A DNA stretch of 64,000 nt. Origin: Salmonella enterica subsp. houtenae serovar Houten. GTDB taxonomy: Bacteria > Pseudomonadota > Gammaproteobacteria > Enterobacterales > Enterobacteriaceae. The DNA is taken from assembly GCA_900478215.1 (NCBI GenBank), contig LS483478.1, positions 1,612,001 through 1,676,000 of the forward strand, read 5' to 3'. Positions within the stretch are counted from its first letter, which is position 1. The number at the start of each line of letters is the position of its first letter. A program made the translations under genes and the position numbers. The notes under the pieces were generated by a model. It was not told the origin of the DNA and did not search any database. It was given only the letters and a program-made list of their open reading frames with translations. Positions 1-7,536 of this stretch are shown piece after piece.

Positions 1-253
1 AGCGCTCCAGATCGTTAATTAGGCGCTGAGCGTGCTGGAGCAGTAATTTACCGCCTTCCGAAGGGCGTAACCCTTTACTGTGGCGCTCAAAAAGTGTGAT
101 GCCTATCTCATCTTCGAGTTGAGATAACCACTTCGATAGCGCCGGCTGGGAGATATTCATCATCCGGGCGACGTGCGTCAGGTTGCCCTGTTCGCCCAGC
201 GCAACCAGCGTTTGCAGGTGATGTAATTTCAATTTCTGCGCCCAGTTCGCCAT
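1..253 (-). CDS. mhbR: MhbR-like LysR-family regulator, N-terminal part
   Basis: The reading frame begins with ATG at 253 on the minus strand and runs off the left edge, so only about 84 N-terminal residues are present. They form the LysR winged helix-turn-helix: LHHLQTLVALGEQGNLTHVA is followed by ISQPALSKWLSQLEDEIG and then LFERHSKGLRPSEGG. The gene diverges from the aromatic-acid operon that starts at 379, the usual arrangement for a LysR activator and its target, and matches the mhbR-mhbTDHIM order known from Klebsiella. The ligand is probably 3-hydroxybenzoate or gentisate, which is inferred from context. The effector-binding domain lies outside the window. Confidence 0.85.
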   Translation of the reverse strand, partial: MANWAQKLKLHHLQTLVALGEQGNLTHVARMMNISQPALSKWLSQLEDEIGITLFERHSKGLRPSEGGKLLLQHAQRLINDLER

Positions 254-258
254 TCGCT

Positions 259-274
259 ATAACCTCCAGGTTAT
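259..274. promoter_or_regulatory. Perfect palindrome, candidate MhbR operator
   Basis: ATAACCTCCAGGTTAT is an exact inverted repeat with two 7-bp arms and a 2-bp centre. It sits 5 bp before the mhbR start codon and about 105 bp before mhbT. LysR-type regulators bind such dyads between divergent genes, so it may serve both mhbR autoregulation and mhbT activation. The palindrome is seen directly; the binding is inferred. Confidence 0.6.
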
Positions 275-378
275 GTCTCTGCCTGAAAAGCCATTGTACA
301 TTTTATCGCTCACTCTACAAACTCGTAACATAGTAAACATAAAAACAACATCTATCTCCCTGCACTGAGGCATTAACT

Positions 379-1737
379 ATGACTCAACGACGTGATCTAC
401 AAGCCCTTATTGATGCCGCGCCCGTCGGCAAAATGCAGTGGCGCGTTATCATCTGCTGTTTTCTGGTGGTCATGCTCGACGGTTTCGACACCGCCGCGAT
501 TGGCTTCATCGCCCCGGATATTCGTACCCACTGGCAGCTAAGCGCCAGCGAACTGGCGCCGTTGTTTGGCGCAGGGCTTCTGGGGCTTACGGCCGGCGCG
601 CTGCTATGCGGGCCGCTGGCGGATCGCTTTGGCCGCAAGCGGGTAATTGAGCTTTGTGTGGCGCTATTCGGTGCATTGAGCCTGCTTTCCGCTTTCTCGC
701 CGGATATAGAAACCCTGGTGCTGCTGCGCTTCTTAACCGGTCTGGGACTGGGCGGAGCGATGCCGAATACCATCACCATGACGTCGGAATACCTTCCCGC
801 TCGCCGACGCGGTGCGCTGGTCACGCTGATGTTCTGCGGTTTTACCTTAGGGTCGGCGATAGGCGGGATTGTGAGCGCGCAACTGGTGCCGCTGATTGGC
901 TGGCACGGAATTCTGGCGTTAGGCGGCATCTTGCCTTTGATGTTGTTTTTCGGCCTGCTGTTCGCGCTGCCGGAGTCTCCCCGCTGGCAGGTACGCCGTC
1001 AACGACCACAGGCGGTTGTCGCCCGGACGGTCAGCGCTATGACCGGCGAGCGCTATCACGATACGCAATTCTTTCTGCATGAGACGGCCGCCGTCGCCAA
1101 AGGCAGTATTCGCCAGCTTTTTGCCGGGCGGCAGTTGGTCATTACCCTGATGTTATGGGTGGTGTTCTTTATGAGCCTGCTCATTATCTATCTGCTTTCC
1201 AGTTGGATGCCGACGTTGCTTAACCATCGCGGTATTGATCTGCAACAGGCGTCGTGGGTGACCGCCGCATTCCAGGTTGGCGGCACGCTTGGCGCGCTGT
1301 TACTCGGCGTGTTGATGGACCGGCTTAATCCGTTCCGGGTACTGGCGGTGAGCTATGCGTTAGGCGCGGTCTGTATTGTCATGATAGGCCTGAGCGAAAA
1401 CGGCCTTTGGCTGATGGCGCTGGCGATTTTTGGTACCGGTATCGGTATTAGCGGTTCCCAGGTGGGACTTAATGCTCTGACGGCAACGCTGTACCCCACC
1501 CAAAGCCGGGCGACGGGCGTGAGCTGGTCGAACGCCATTGGACGCTGCGGAGCCATTGTCGGTTCGCTCTCCGGCGGCATGATGATGGCCCTCAATTTCT
1601 CTTTCGATACGTTGTTTTTTGTCATTGCTATTCCGGCGGCTATCAGCGCGGTAATGCTTACCCTGCTGACGGTGGTTGTCCGCCTTTCGATTTCTGTACC
1701 TGACGACCTGCCGCGTGCCAGCGTCGTAAACGAATAA
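379..1737 (+). CDS. mhbT: 3-hydroxybenzoate MFS transporter
   Basis: This 452-residue inner-membrane protein has the hallmarks of the aromatic acid:proton symporter family of the major facilitator superfamily. The first membrane helix carries DGFDTAAIGF, the loop between helices 2 and 3 carries GPLADRFGRKR, and PESPRW follows helix 6; about 12 hydrophobic segments are visible. It is the first gene of a five-gene catabolic operon and is followed 11 bp later by gentisate dioxygenase, so the likely substrate is 3-hydroxybenzoate, with gentisate as an alternative. The family is clear from motifs; the substrate comes from the operon. Confidence 0.88.
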   Translation: MTQRRDLQALIDAAPVGKMQWRVIICCFLVVMLDGFDTAAIGFIAPDIRTHWQLSASELAPLFGAGLLGLTAGALLCGPLADRFGRKRVIELCVALFGALSLLSAFSPDIETLVLLRFLTGLGLGGAMPNTITMTSEYLPARRRGALVTLMFCGFTLGSAIGGIVSAQLVPLIGWHGILALGGILPLMLFFGLLFALPESPRWQVRRQRPQAVVARTVSAMTGERYHDTQFFLHETAAVAKGSIRQLFAGRQLVITLMLWVVFFMSLLIIYLLSSWMPTLLNHRGIDLQQASWVTAAFQVGGTLGALLLGVLMDRLNPFRVLAVSYALGAVCIVMIGLSENGLWLMALAIFGTGIGISGSQVGLNALTATLYPTQSRATGVSWSNAIGRCGAIVGSLSGGMMMALNFSFDTLFFVIAIPAAISAVMLTLLTVVVRLSISVPDDLPRASVVNE

Positions 1738-1748
1738 GGAGAATCTCC

Positions 1749-2786
1749 ATGTCTGAAATAAATCAGAACGTAAAAGATAGCCGTCAGCAGTATTACCAGC
1801 ATATTTCCGGGCAGAATCTGACGCCGCTGTGGGAATCGTTACATCACCTGGTACCGCAGACGCCAAACGCCAACTGCGCGCCGGCCTACTGGAATTATCA
1901 GGAAATTCGTCCGCTGCTGATGGAAAGCGGCAATGTCATTGGCGCGAAAGAGGCGATCCGCCGGGTGCTGGTGCTGGAAAATCCGGCATTGCGTGGTCAG
2001 TCGTCGATCACGGCGACCTTATACGCTGGTTTACAACTGATCCTGCCCGGTGAAGTCGCGCCGAGTCATCGCCATAACCAGTCGGCGCTGCGTTTTATCG
2101 TCGAAGGTAAAGGCGCATTTACCGCGGTGGACGGCGAGCGCACGCCAATGCATACCGGCGATTTTATCCTGACGCCGCAGTGGCGCTGGCACGATCATGG
2201 TAATCCGGGGTCAGAGCCGGTGGTATGGCTGGATGGTCTGGATCTGCCGTTAGTCAACCTCCTGGGCTGTGGTTTTGCGGAAGACTATCCCGAAGATCAG
2301 CAGCCGGTGACGCGAAAAGAGGGCGATTATCTGCCGCGTTATGCGGCGAATATGCTGCCGCTGCGCCACCAGCGCGGGAACTCATCGCCGATTTTCAACT
2401 ACCGCTACGACCGCAGCCGCGAGACGCTGCACGATCTGACCCGTATGGGCGATCCGGATGAGTGGGAGGGTTACAAGCTGCGTTACGTTAATCCCGTCAC
2501 CGGTGGTTATCCGATGCCGTCGATGGGCGCGTTCCTGCAACTGTTGCCAAAAGGTTTTGCCTCGCGTGTGGCGCGGAGCACCGACAGCACTATCTACCAT
2601 GTCGTTGAAGGGGCGGGTCAGGTCTCTATCGGCAACGAAACCTTTCATTTTTCCGCAAAAGATATTTTTGTGGCGCCGACCTGGCATGACGTGTCGTTTC
2701 GCAGCAGCGAAGACACGGTGTTATTCAGCTTTTCGGACAAGCCGGTTCAGGAAGCCCTGGGGCTGTTCCGTGAAGCACGTTATTAA
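1749..2786 (+). CDS. mhbD: Gentisate 1,2-dioxygenase
   Basis: This 345-residue enzyme opens the ring of gentisate (2,5-dihydroxybenzoate) with molecular oxygen to give maleylpyruvate, using a ferrous iron. It has two cupin domains. The first contains PSHRHNQSALRFIVEG and the later WRWHDHGN, which supply the expected histidine iron ligands; the second, near the C-terminus, is less conserved (IYHVVEGAGQVSIG, then PTWHDVSF). Length and two-domain layout agree with bacterial gentisate dioxygenases. An AAGGAG ribosome site precedes the start, and the gene lies between the transporter and fumarylpyruvate hydrolase. Confidence 0.93.
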   Translation: MSEINQNVKDSRQQYYQHISGQNLTPLWESLHHLVPQTPNANCAPAYWNYQEIRPLLMESGNVIGAKEAIRRVLVLENPALRGQSSITATLYAGLQLILPGEVAPSHRHNQSALRFIVEGKGAFTAVDGERTPMHTGDFILTPQWRWHDHGNPGSEPVVWLDGLDLPLVNLLGCGFAEDYPEDQQPVTRKEGDYLPRYAANMLPLRHQRGNSSPIFNYRYDRSRETLHDLTRMGDPDEWEGYKLRYVNPVTGGYPMPSMGAFLQLLPKGFASRVARSTDSTIYHVVEGAGQVSIGNETFHFSAKDIFVAPTWHDVSFRSSEDTVLFSFSDKPVQEALGLFREARY

Positions 2787-2801
2787 TTGGGGAGAGAGAA
2801 A

Positions 2802-3503
2802 ATGACGAAATATGTATTCCAGCCGCAGGCGCCGGTGACTGTACCTGTGGTGGGGAGTGATGAGCAGTTTCCGGTACGTCGCGTTTACTGTGTGGGTCGC
2901 AACTATGCCGCCCATGCCCGTGAAATGGGCTTTGATCCCGATCGCGAACCGCCGTTCTTCTTTTGTAAACCGGCGGACGCTGTCGTCCCGGTAGCGGCGG
3001 GGGATACCCTGGAACTGCCGTATCCGGCGCAGACCGATAACTACCATTATGAAATTGAGCTGGTGGTGGCGATTGGTAAAAAGGGGAGCGATATCCCGCT
3101 GGAAAAAGCCCATGAATATGTCTGGGGATACGCCACCGGTCTGGACATGACGCGTCGCGATCGTCAGATGGAAATGCGTCAGATGGGACGTCCGTGGGAA
3201 ATCGGCAAAGCGTTCGATCTCTCCGCGCCCATTGCGCCATTACACAAAGCCGCTGAAACGCATAATGTGGATAACGCCCCTATTTGGCTACAGGTTAACG
3301 GCGAAGACCATCAGCGCAGCGATATTCGTCATCTGATTTGGTCGGTAAATGAAACCATCAGCTATTTGTCCGGCTTCTTTGAATTGCAGCCAGGCGATTT
3401 GATTTTCACCGGTACGCCAGAGGGGGTGGGCGCAGTGGTGAAAGGGGATGTCATCACCGGGAACGTAGAAGGTCTGACGCCCATTGCCGTGAAAATTGTC
3501 TGA
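2802..3503 (+). CDS. mhbH: Fumarylpyruvate hydrolase
   Basis: This 233-residue member of the fumarylacetoacetate hydrolase family should cleave fumarylpyruvate to fumarate and pyruvate, the last step of the pathway. Visible family signatures are YCVGRNYAAHAREMG at the N-terminus, the metal-ligand region YHYEIELVVAIG, the GLDMTRRDRQ segment, and the C-terminal FTGTPEGVGAV. The ATG at 2802 is chosen over an upstream in-frame ATG at 2787 because GGAGAGAG lies just before it. It starts 15 bp after mhbD and ends 8 bp before mhbI. Confidence 0.92.
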   Translation: MTKYVFQPQAPVTVPVVGSDEQFPVRRVYCVGRNYAAHAREMGFDPDREPPFFFCKPADAVVPVAAGDTLELPYPAQTDNYHYEIELVVAIGKKGSDIPLEKAHEYVWGYATGLDMTRRDRQMEMRQMGRPWEIGKAFDLSAPIAPLHKAAETHNVDNAPIWLQVNGEDHQRSDIRHLIWSVNETISYLSGFFELQPGDLIFTGTPEGVGAVVKGDVITGNVEGLTPIAVKIV

Positions 3504-3511
3504 GGTGAACA

Positions 3512-4156
3512 ATGAAGCTGTACAGTTTCTTTAATAGTTCGGCGTCTTATCGTGTACGTATTGCGCTGGCGTTAAAGGGGATTGATTACCAGACGGTGGG
3601 CGTCAATATTCGTATCGGCCAGCAGAATGCGCTGGACTACCGACGGATGAATCCGGTAGGCCTGGTGCCGACGCTGGTCACTGATGACGGCGAATCGTTG
3701 GGGCAATCGCTGGCCATCGTCGACTGGCTGGACCGACATTTTCCGCAAACGCCGCTGCTGCCGACGAGCGATCCGGCGCGCAGCCAGGCGCTGGAAATTG
3801 TCTACGCTATCGCCTGCGATATACACCCAATTAATAACATGCGCGTGTTGCGCTACCTGACCGATGAGCTGAAGGTGAGCGAAGAGGATAAAAAACGCTG
3901 GTACGCCCACTGGATACAGCAAGGGTTAAGCGCGGTGGAGCAGCTATTGCGTAAAAGTCAGTCCGGATCATTCTGCGTGGGCGAGGCGCCGGGTCTTGCG
4001 GACTGCTGCCTGATTCCGCAGTGGGCGAATGCGCTCAGGATGGGCTGCGATTTGTCAGGCTATCCGCGCTGTAAAGCCGTTTATGACGCCTGCGTACAGC
4101 TACCGGCGTTTATTGTTGCCGCGCCGGAAAATCAACAAGATAAAATCCCGGCCTGA
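3512..4156 (+). CDS. mhbI: Maleylpyruvate isomerase (zeta-class GST fold)
   Basis: This 214-residue protein belongs to the zeta class of glutathione S-transferases, which isomerise maleylpyruvate or maleylacetoacetate with glutathione as cofactor. The N-terminal SSASYRVRIALALKGI is the zeta-class active-site motif (usually SSCSWRVR); the thioredoxin-like part also carries NPVGLVPTL and GQSLAIVDWLD, and a helical C-terminal domain follows. It converts the mhbD product into the mhbH substrate, so the order of genes differs from the order of reactions. The alanine and tyrosine in the motif differ from the commonest version. Confidence 0.92.
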   Translation: MKLYSFFNSSASYRVRIALALKGIDYQTVGVNIRIGQQNALDYRRMNPVGLVPTLVTDDGESLGQSLAIVDWLDRHFPQTPLLPTSDPARSQALEIVYAIACDIHPINNMRVLRYLTDELKVSEEDKKRWYAHWIQQGLSAVEQLLRKSQSGSFCVGEAPGLADCCLIPQWANALRMGCDLSGYPRCKAVYDACVQLPAFIVAAPENQQDKIPA

Positions 4157-4170
4157 AAAGGAGAATGACC

Positions 4171-5364
4171 ATGACTCACGTGACAAGCGCCATTATTGTA
4201 GGTGGCGGGATTGGCGGCGCGGCGACCGCGCTGTCGCTGGCGCGCCAGGGGATAAAAGTCATGCTGCTGGAAAAGGCGCACGAAATTGGCGAGATTGGCG
4301 CGGGCATTCAGCTTGGGCCGAACGCTTTCTCGGCGCTGGATAGTCTCGGTGTGGGCGATGTTGCCCGCCAGCGTGCGGTGTTTACCGATCACATTACCAT
4401 GATGGATGCCGTGAATGCCGAAGAAGTGGTACGCATTGAAACCGGACAGGCGTTCCGTGACCATTTTGGCGGGCCGTATGCGGTAATTCACCGGGTAGAT
4501 ATTCATGCAACGGTATGGGAAGCGGCGCTGACGCACCCTGGCGTGGAGTATCGTACCTCGACCCATATTGTCGATATCCGCCAGACGCCGGATGACGTTA
4601 CGGTGTTTGATGAGCAGGGAAATAGCTGGACGGCGGATATTCTGGTGGGCTGCGACGGCGTTAAATCGGTAGTGCGGCAAAGTTTACTCGGCGACGCGCC
4701 GCGCGTAACGGGGCATGTGGTCTATCGGGCGGTGATTGATTGCGACGATATGCCGGAAGATTTACGTATTAACGCGCCGGTACTGTGGGCAGGCCCGCAT
4801 TGTCACCTGGTCCATTATCCGCTGCGCGGAGGCCAACAGTACAATCTGGTGGTGACATTCCACAGCCGCCAGCAAGAAGAGTGGGGCGTGAAAGACGGCA
4901 GTAAAGAAGAGGTGCTCTCTTATTTTGCCGGTATTCATCCCCGCCCGCGTCAGATGCTGGATAAGCCGACCTCCTGGCGCCGCTGGTCGACCGCCGATCG
5001 TGAGCCGGTCGCGAAATGGGGAACCGAGCGTATCACTCTGGTGGGCGACGCCGCGCATCCGGTGGCGCAATATATGGCTCAGGGCGCCTGTATGGCGCTG
5101 GAAGACGCCGTCACGCTGGGTAAAGCGCTGGAACGCTGTGACGGCGACGCGCAGCAGGCTTTTGCGCTGTATGAGTCGGTGCGTATTCCCCGCACGGCGC
5201 GTATCGTCTGGTCTACCCGGGAAATGGGGCGTCTCTATCACGCCGCGGGGGTGGAGCGTCAGGTGCGTAATCTGTTGTGGAAAGGGAAATCGCAGGAGGC
5301 GTTTTATCGCAGTATTGAATGGCTGTACGGCTGGAAAGAAGATAACTGCCTTGAGCCACGTTGA
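4171..5364 (+). CDS. mhbM: 3-hydroxybenzoate 6-monooxygenase
   Basis: This 397-residue flavoprotein should hydroxylate 3-hydroxybenzoate to gentisate using NADH and oxygen. All three class A flavin monooxygenase fingerprints are visible: the FAD dinucleotide site VGGGIGGAATALSLARQG at the N-terminus, the VGCDGVKSVVR region in the middle, and LVGDAAHPVAQYMAQGA near residue 290. The ATG at 4171 is preferred to the one at 4165 because AAGGAG at 4158-4163 then has normal spacing. It closes the operon and is followed by a strong terminator. Salicylate hydroxylase is the nearest alternative, but the gentisate genes favour 3-hydroxybenzoate. Confidence 0.92.
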   Translation: MTHVTSAIIVGGGIGGAATALSLARQGIKVMLLEKAHEIGEIGAGIQLGPNAFSALDSLGVGDVARQRAVFTDHITMMDAVNAEEVVRIETGQAFRDHFGGPYAVIHRVDIHATVWEAALTHPGVEYRTSTHIVDIRQTPDDVTVFDEQGNSWTADILVGCDGVKSVVRQSLLGDAPRVTGHVVYRAVIDCDDMPEDLRINAPVLWAGPHCHLVHYPLRGGQQYNLVVTFHSRQQEEWGVKDGSKEEVLSYFAGIHPRPRQMLDKPTSWRRWSTADREPVAKWGTERITLVGDAAHPVAQYMAQGACMALEDAVTLGKALERCDGDAQQAFALYESVRIPRTARIVWSTREMGRLYHAAGVERQVRNLLWKGKSQEAFYRSIEWLYGWKEDNCLEPR

Positions 5365-5385
5365 GAATCTTTAAACTGCATTGCA

Positions 5386-5412
5386 GAGGCGCTACCATAG
5401 CGCCTCTTTTTT
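5386..5412 (+). terminator. Rho-independent terminator of the mhb operon
   Basis: GAGGCGCT and AGCGCCTC form an exact 8-bp stem with a 5-nt loop, followed directly by a run of T residues. It lies 22 bp after mhbM and just before the IS200 left end. Confidence 0.88.
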
Positions 5413-5418
5413 GTCTAT

Positions 5419-6125
5419 GGAAAACCCCCAGCTAGGCTGGGGGTTCCGTAAAGCTTTCAGCTTTGAGTCGGTTATCAAAACCCCTTTTGATTTGTTAAAA
5501 CACCTTGCGGTCTGGCAACTGCAAAAGTTCAACAAGAAATCAAAAGGGGGTCCCGATGGGGGACGAAAAGAGCTTAGCGCATACCCGATGGAACTGTAAA
5601 TATCATATAGTTTTTGCCCCGAAGTACCGAAGGCAGACGTTCTACGGAGAGAAGCGTAGAGCAGTAGGCAGCATATTAAGAAAATTGTGTGAGTGGAAAA
5701 ATGTACGAATTCTGGAAGCAGAATGCTGTACAGATCATATCCACATGCTTCTGGAGATCCCGCCGAAGATGAGTGTGTCGAGCTTCATGGGATATCTGAA
5801 GGGTAAAAGTAGCCTGATGCTTTATGAGCAGTTTGGGGATTTGAAATTCAAATACAGGAACAGGGAGTTCTGGTGCCGCGGATACTACGTTGATACGGTG
5901 GGTAAGAACACAGCGAAGATACAGGAATACATAAAGCACCAGCTTGAAGAGGATAAAATGGGAGAGCAGTTATCGATCCCTTATCCGGGTAGCCCGTTTA
6001 CGGGCCGTAAGTAACGAAGTTTGATGCAAATGTCAGATCGTGTGCGCCTGTTAGGGCGCGGCTGGTAAGAGAGCCTTACAGGCGCATCTGAAAAACCTCC
6101 GGCTATGCCGGAGGATATTTATTTG
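5419..6125 (+). mobile_element. IS200: IS200 insertion sequence, apparently complete
   Basis: The element is about 707 bp, the standard IS200 size; its ends are estimated to within a few bases because IS200 makes no target duplication. The left end carries the subterminal hairpin AACCCCCAGC/GCTGGGGGTT and the right end the hairpin CCTCCGGC/GCCGGAGG at 6097-6114. Inside the left part, CCCCTTTTGATTT at 5481-5493 pairs with AAATCAAAAGGGG at 5537-5549, the stem-loop known to hide the transposase ribosome site. The element fills the space between the mhb terminator and dusC. Confidence 0.95.
5556..6014 (+). CDS. tnpA: IS200 transposase TnpA (HUH tyrosine type)
   Basis: This 152-residue Y1 transposase handles single-stranded element ends. 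It has the metal-binding HIH motif at residues 61-63 and the presumed catalytic tyrosine Y125 in the helix around IQEYIKHQ. The length equals that of standard IS200 TnpA and no frame disruption is seen, so it may be active. The ATG at 5556 follows GGGGGTCCCG and lies right after the long leader stem, which would restrain translation. IS200 copies are also known to make an antisense RNA over this leader; that is family knowledge and is not separately visible here. Confidence 0.95.
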   Translation: MGDEKSLAHTRWNCKYHIVFAPKYRRQTFYGEKRRAVGSILRKLCEWKNVRILEAECCTDHIHMLLEIPPKMSVSSFMGYLKGKSSLMLYEQFGDLKFKYRNREFWCRGYYVDTVGKNTAKIQEYIKHQLEEDKMGEQLSIPYPGSPFTGRK

Positions 6126-6139
6126 CTGTGGATACCGAT

Positions 6140-7078
6140 ATGCGGGTTTTACTGGCGCCGATGGAAGGCGTGCTCGACGCGCTAGTGCGCGAGTTGCTGA
6201 CCGAAGTGAATGATTACGATCTCTGCATCACCGAATTTGTGCGCGTGGTGGATCAGCTTCTGCCGGTAAAAGTGTTTCATCGCATCTGCCCGGAGTTGCG
6301 TAACGCCAGCCGCACGCCGTCCGGCACGCCGGTGCGTATTCAGCTTCTGGGCCAGCATTCGCAGTGGCTGGCGGAAAACGCCGCGCGGGCGGCGGCGTTG
6401 GGATCGTATGGCGTGGACCTGAACTGCGGCTGTCCGTCAAAAGTGGTGAACGGCAGCGGCGGCGGCGCGACATTGCTCAAAGATCCCGAACTCATCTATC
6501 AGGGCGCGAAAGCGATGCGGGCCGCAGTGCCGTCGCATCTGCCGGTAACGGTAAAAGTGCGTCTCGGCTGGGATAGCGGCGATAGAAAATTTGAAATCGC
6601 CGATGCGGTGCAGCAGGCCGGCGCCAGTGAACTGGTGGTGCATGGCCGTACCAAAGCGCAGGGCTACCGCGCCGAGCATATCGACTGGCAGGCGATCGGC
6701 GAAATACGCCAGCGTCTGACTATTCCGGTTATTGCTAATGGCGAAATTTGGGACTGGCAGAGCGCGCAGATGTGTATGGCGACCAGCGGCTGCGATGCGG
6801 TGATGATTGGCCGTGGGGCGTTAAATATTCCTAATCTGAGCCGGGTGGTGAAGTATAACGAACCGCGTATGCCGTGGCCGGAAGTGGTGGCGTTATTACA
6901 AAAATATACCCGACTGGAAAAGCAGGGCGATACCGGTTTATATCATGTCGCGCGTATTAAACAGTGGCTGGGATATTTACGTAAGGAATATATTGAGGCG
7001 ACGGAACTCTTTCAGTCGATTCGGGCGTTAAACCGTTCGTCCGAGATTGCGCGGGCGATTCAGGCCATTAAAATCTAA
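6140..7078 (+). CDS. dusC: tRNA-dihydrouridine(16) synthase C
   Basis: This 312-residue FMN enzyme reduces uridine 16 of tRNA to dihydrouridine. It matches E. coli DusC closely from MRVLLAPMEGV onward; NCGCPSK carries the catalytic cysteine, and VVHGRTKAQGYR and PVIANGEIWDW are FMN-barrel signatures. The ATG at 6140 matches the E. coli start; an in-frame GTG at 6128 is an alternative. There is no clear native Shine-Dalgarno before 6140, and the closest GGAGG (6110-6114) belongs to the right-end hairpin of IS200. Expression may therefore depend on the insertion. Confidence 0.93.
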   Translation: MRVLLAPMEGVLDALVRELLTEVNDYDLCITEFVRVVDQLLPVKVFHRICPELRNASRTPSGTPVRIQLLGQHSQWLAENAARAAALGSYGVDLNCGCPSKVVNGSGGGATLLKDPELIYQGAKAMRAAVPSHLPVTVKVRLGWDSGDRKFEIADAVQQAGASELVVHGRTKAQGYRAEHIDWQAIGEIRQRLTIPVIANGEIWDWQSAQMCMATSGCDAVMIGRGALNIPNLSRVVKYNEPRMPWPEVVALLQKYTRLEKQGDTGLYHVARIKQWLGYLRKEYIEATELFQSIRALNRSSEIARAIQAIKI

Positions 7079-7135
7079 TCTCTATAGCGTCCAGAAAGTG
7101 TGCCGGGCAGAGGTTATCGCTCCCCGGCGCAGACA

Positions 7136-7219
7136 TCAGAAAATCATCTTAAACACGCCCGTTACCACCAACAGCCCAATCAGAAAAATAATTAAGATTG
7201 CCCATAGAAGAATTTTCAT
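7136..7219 (-). CDS. yohP: Small membrane protein YohP
   Basis: A 27-codon frame on the minus strand begins MKILLWAILIIFLIGLLVV and ends with VFKMIF. It is nearly identical to E. coli YohP, a single-span inner-membrane miniprotein, and lies in the same place beside dusC. The start is preceded by GGGACAAACA, a weak ribosome site. Its molecular function is not established. The match to E. coli over such a short length argues that the frame is under selection. Confidence 0.88.
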   Translation of the reverse strand: MKILLWAILIIFLIGLLVVTGVFKMIF

Positions 7220-7536
7220 TGTTTGTCCCTTTATTGGTAAATACAAACAAAGTATAGGAAAGTATTAAGGCATCTGCTGCCTCGTTGGGCGCGGCGACGT
7301 TTAACGCATGAAGGCTGCTGGCGCGTATCGCAGTAAAATCGTTCATTTATTAACGGGTTAGGTGGGCTTTGCATTGAAATATCATATCAAAAAATGTATT
7401 AGATTAAATTATTTGCTAATCATATAAATTTCGAAATATGTCTTTTGTTGTCCGAAGATGTATTGCCACGCGTAACTAAAAAATAGATCGCCGTAAGACG
7501 TACTCTTTGCGCACCTTTTTTTATCAGAACACCTCC
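7220..7536. other. AT-rich intergenic stretch between yohP and mdtQ
   Basis: These 317 bases hold the divergent upstream regions of yohP and mdtQ. The part from about 7370 to 7450 is markedly AT-rich, with runs such as AAATTATTTGCTAATCATAT. I see no ORF with a convincing start, no RNA gene that I recognise and no strong hairpin. Confidence 0.6.

Noticed and set aside
384..929. Long minus-strand frame opposite mhbT
   Set aside because: It is a GC-rich shadow of the transporter gene with no ribosome site or family motif.
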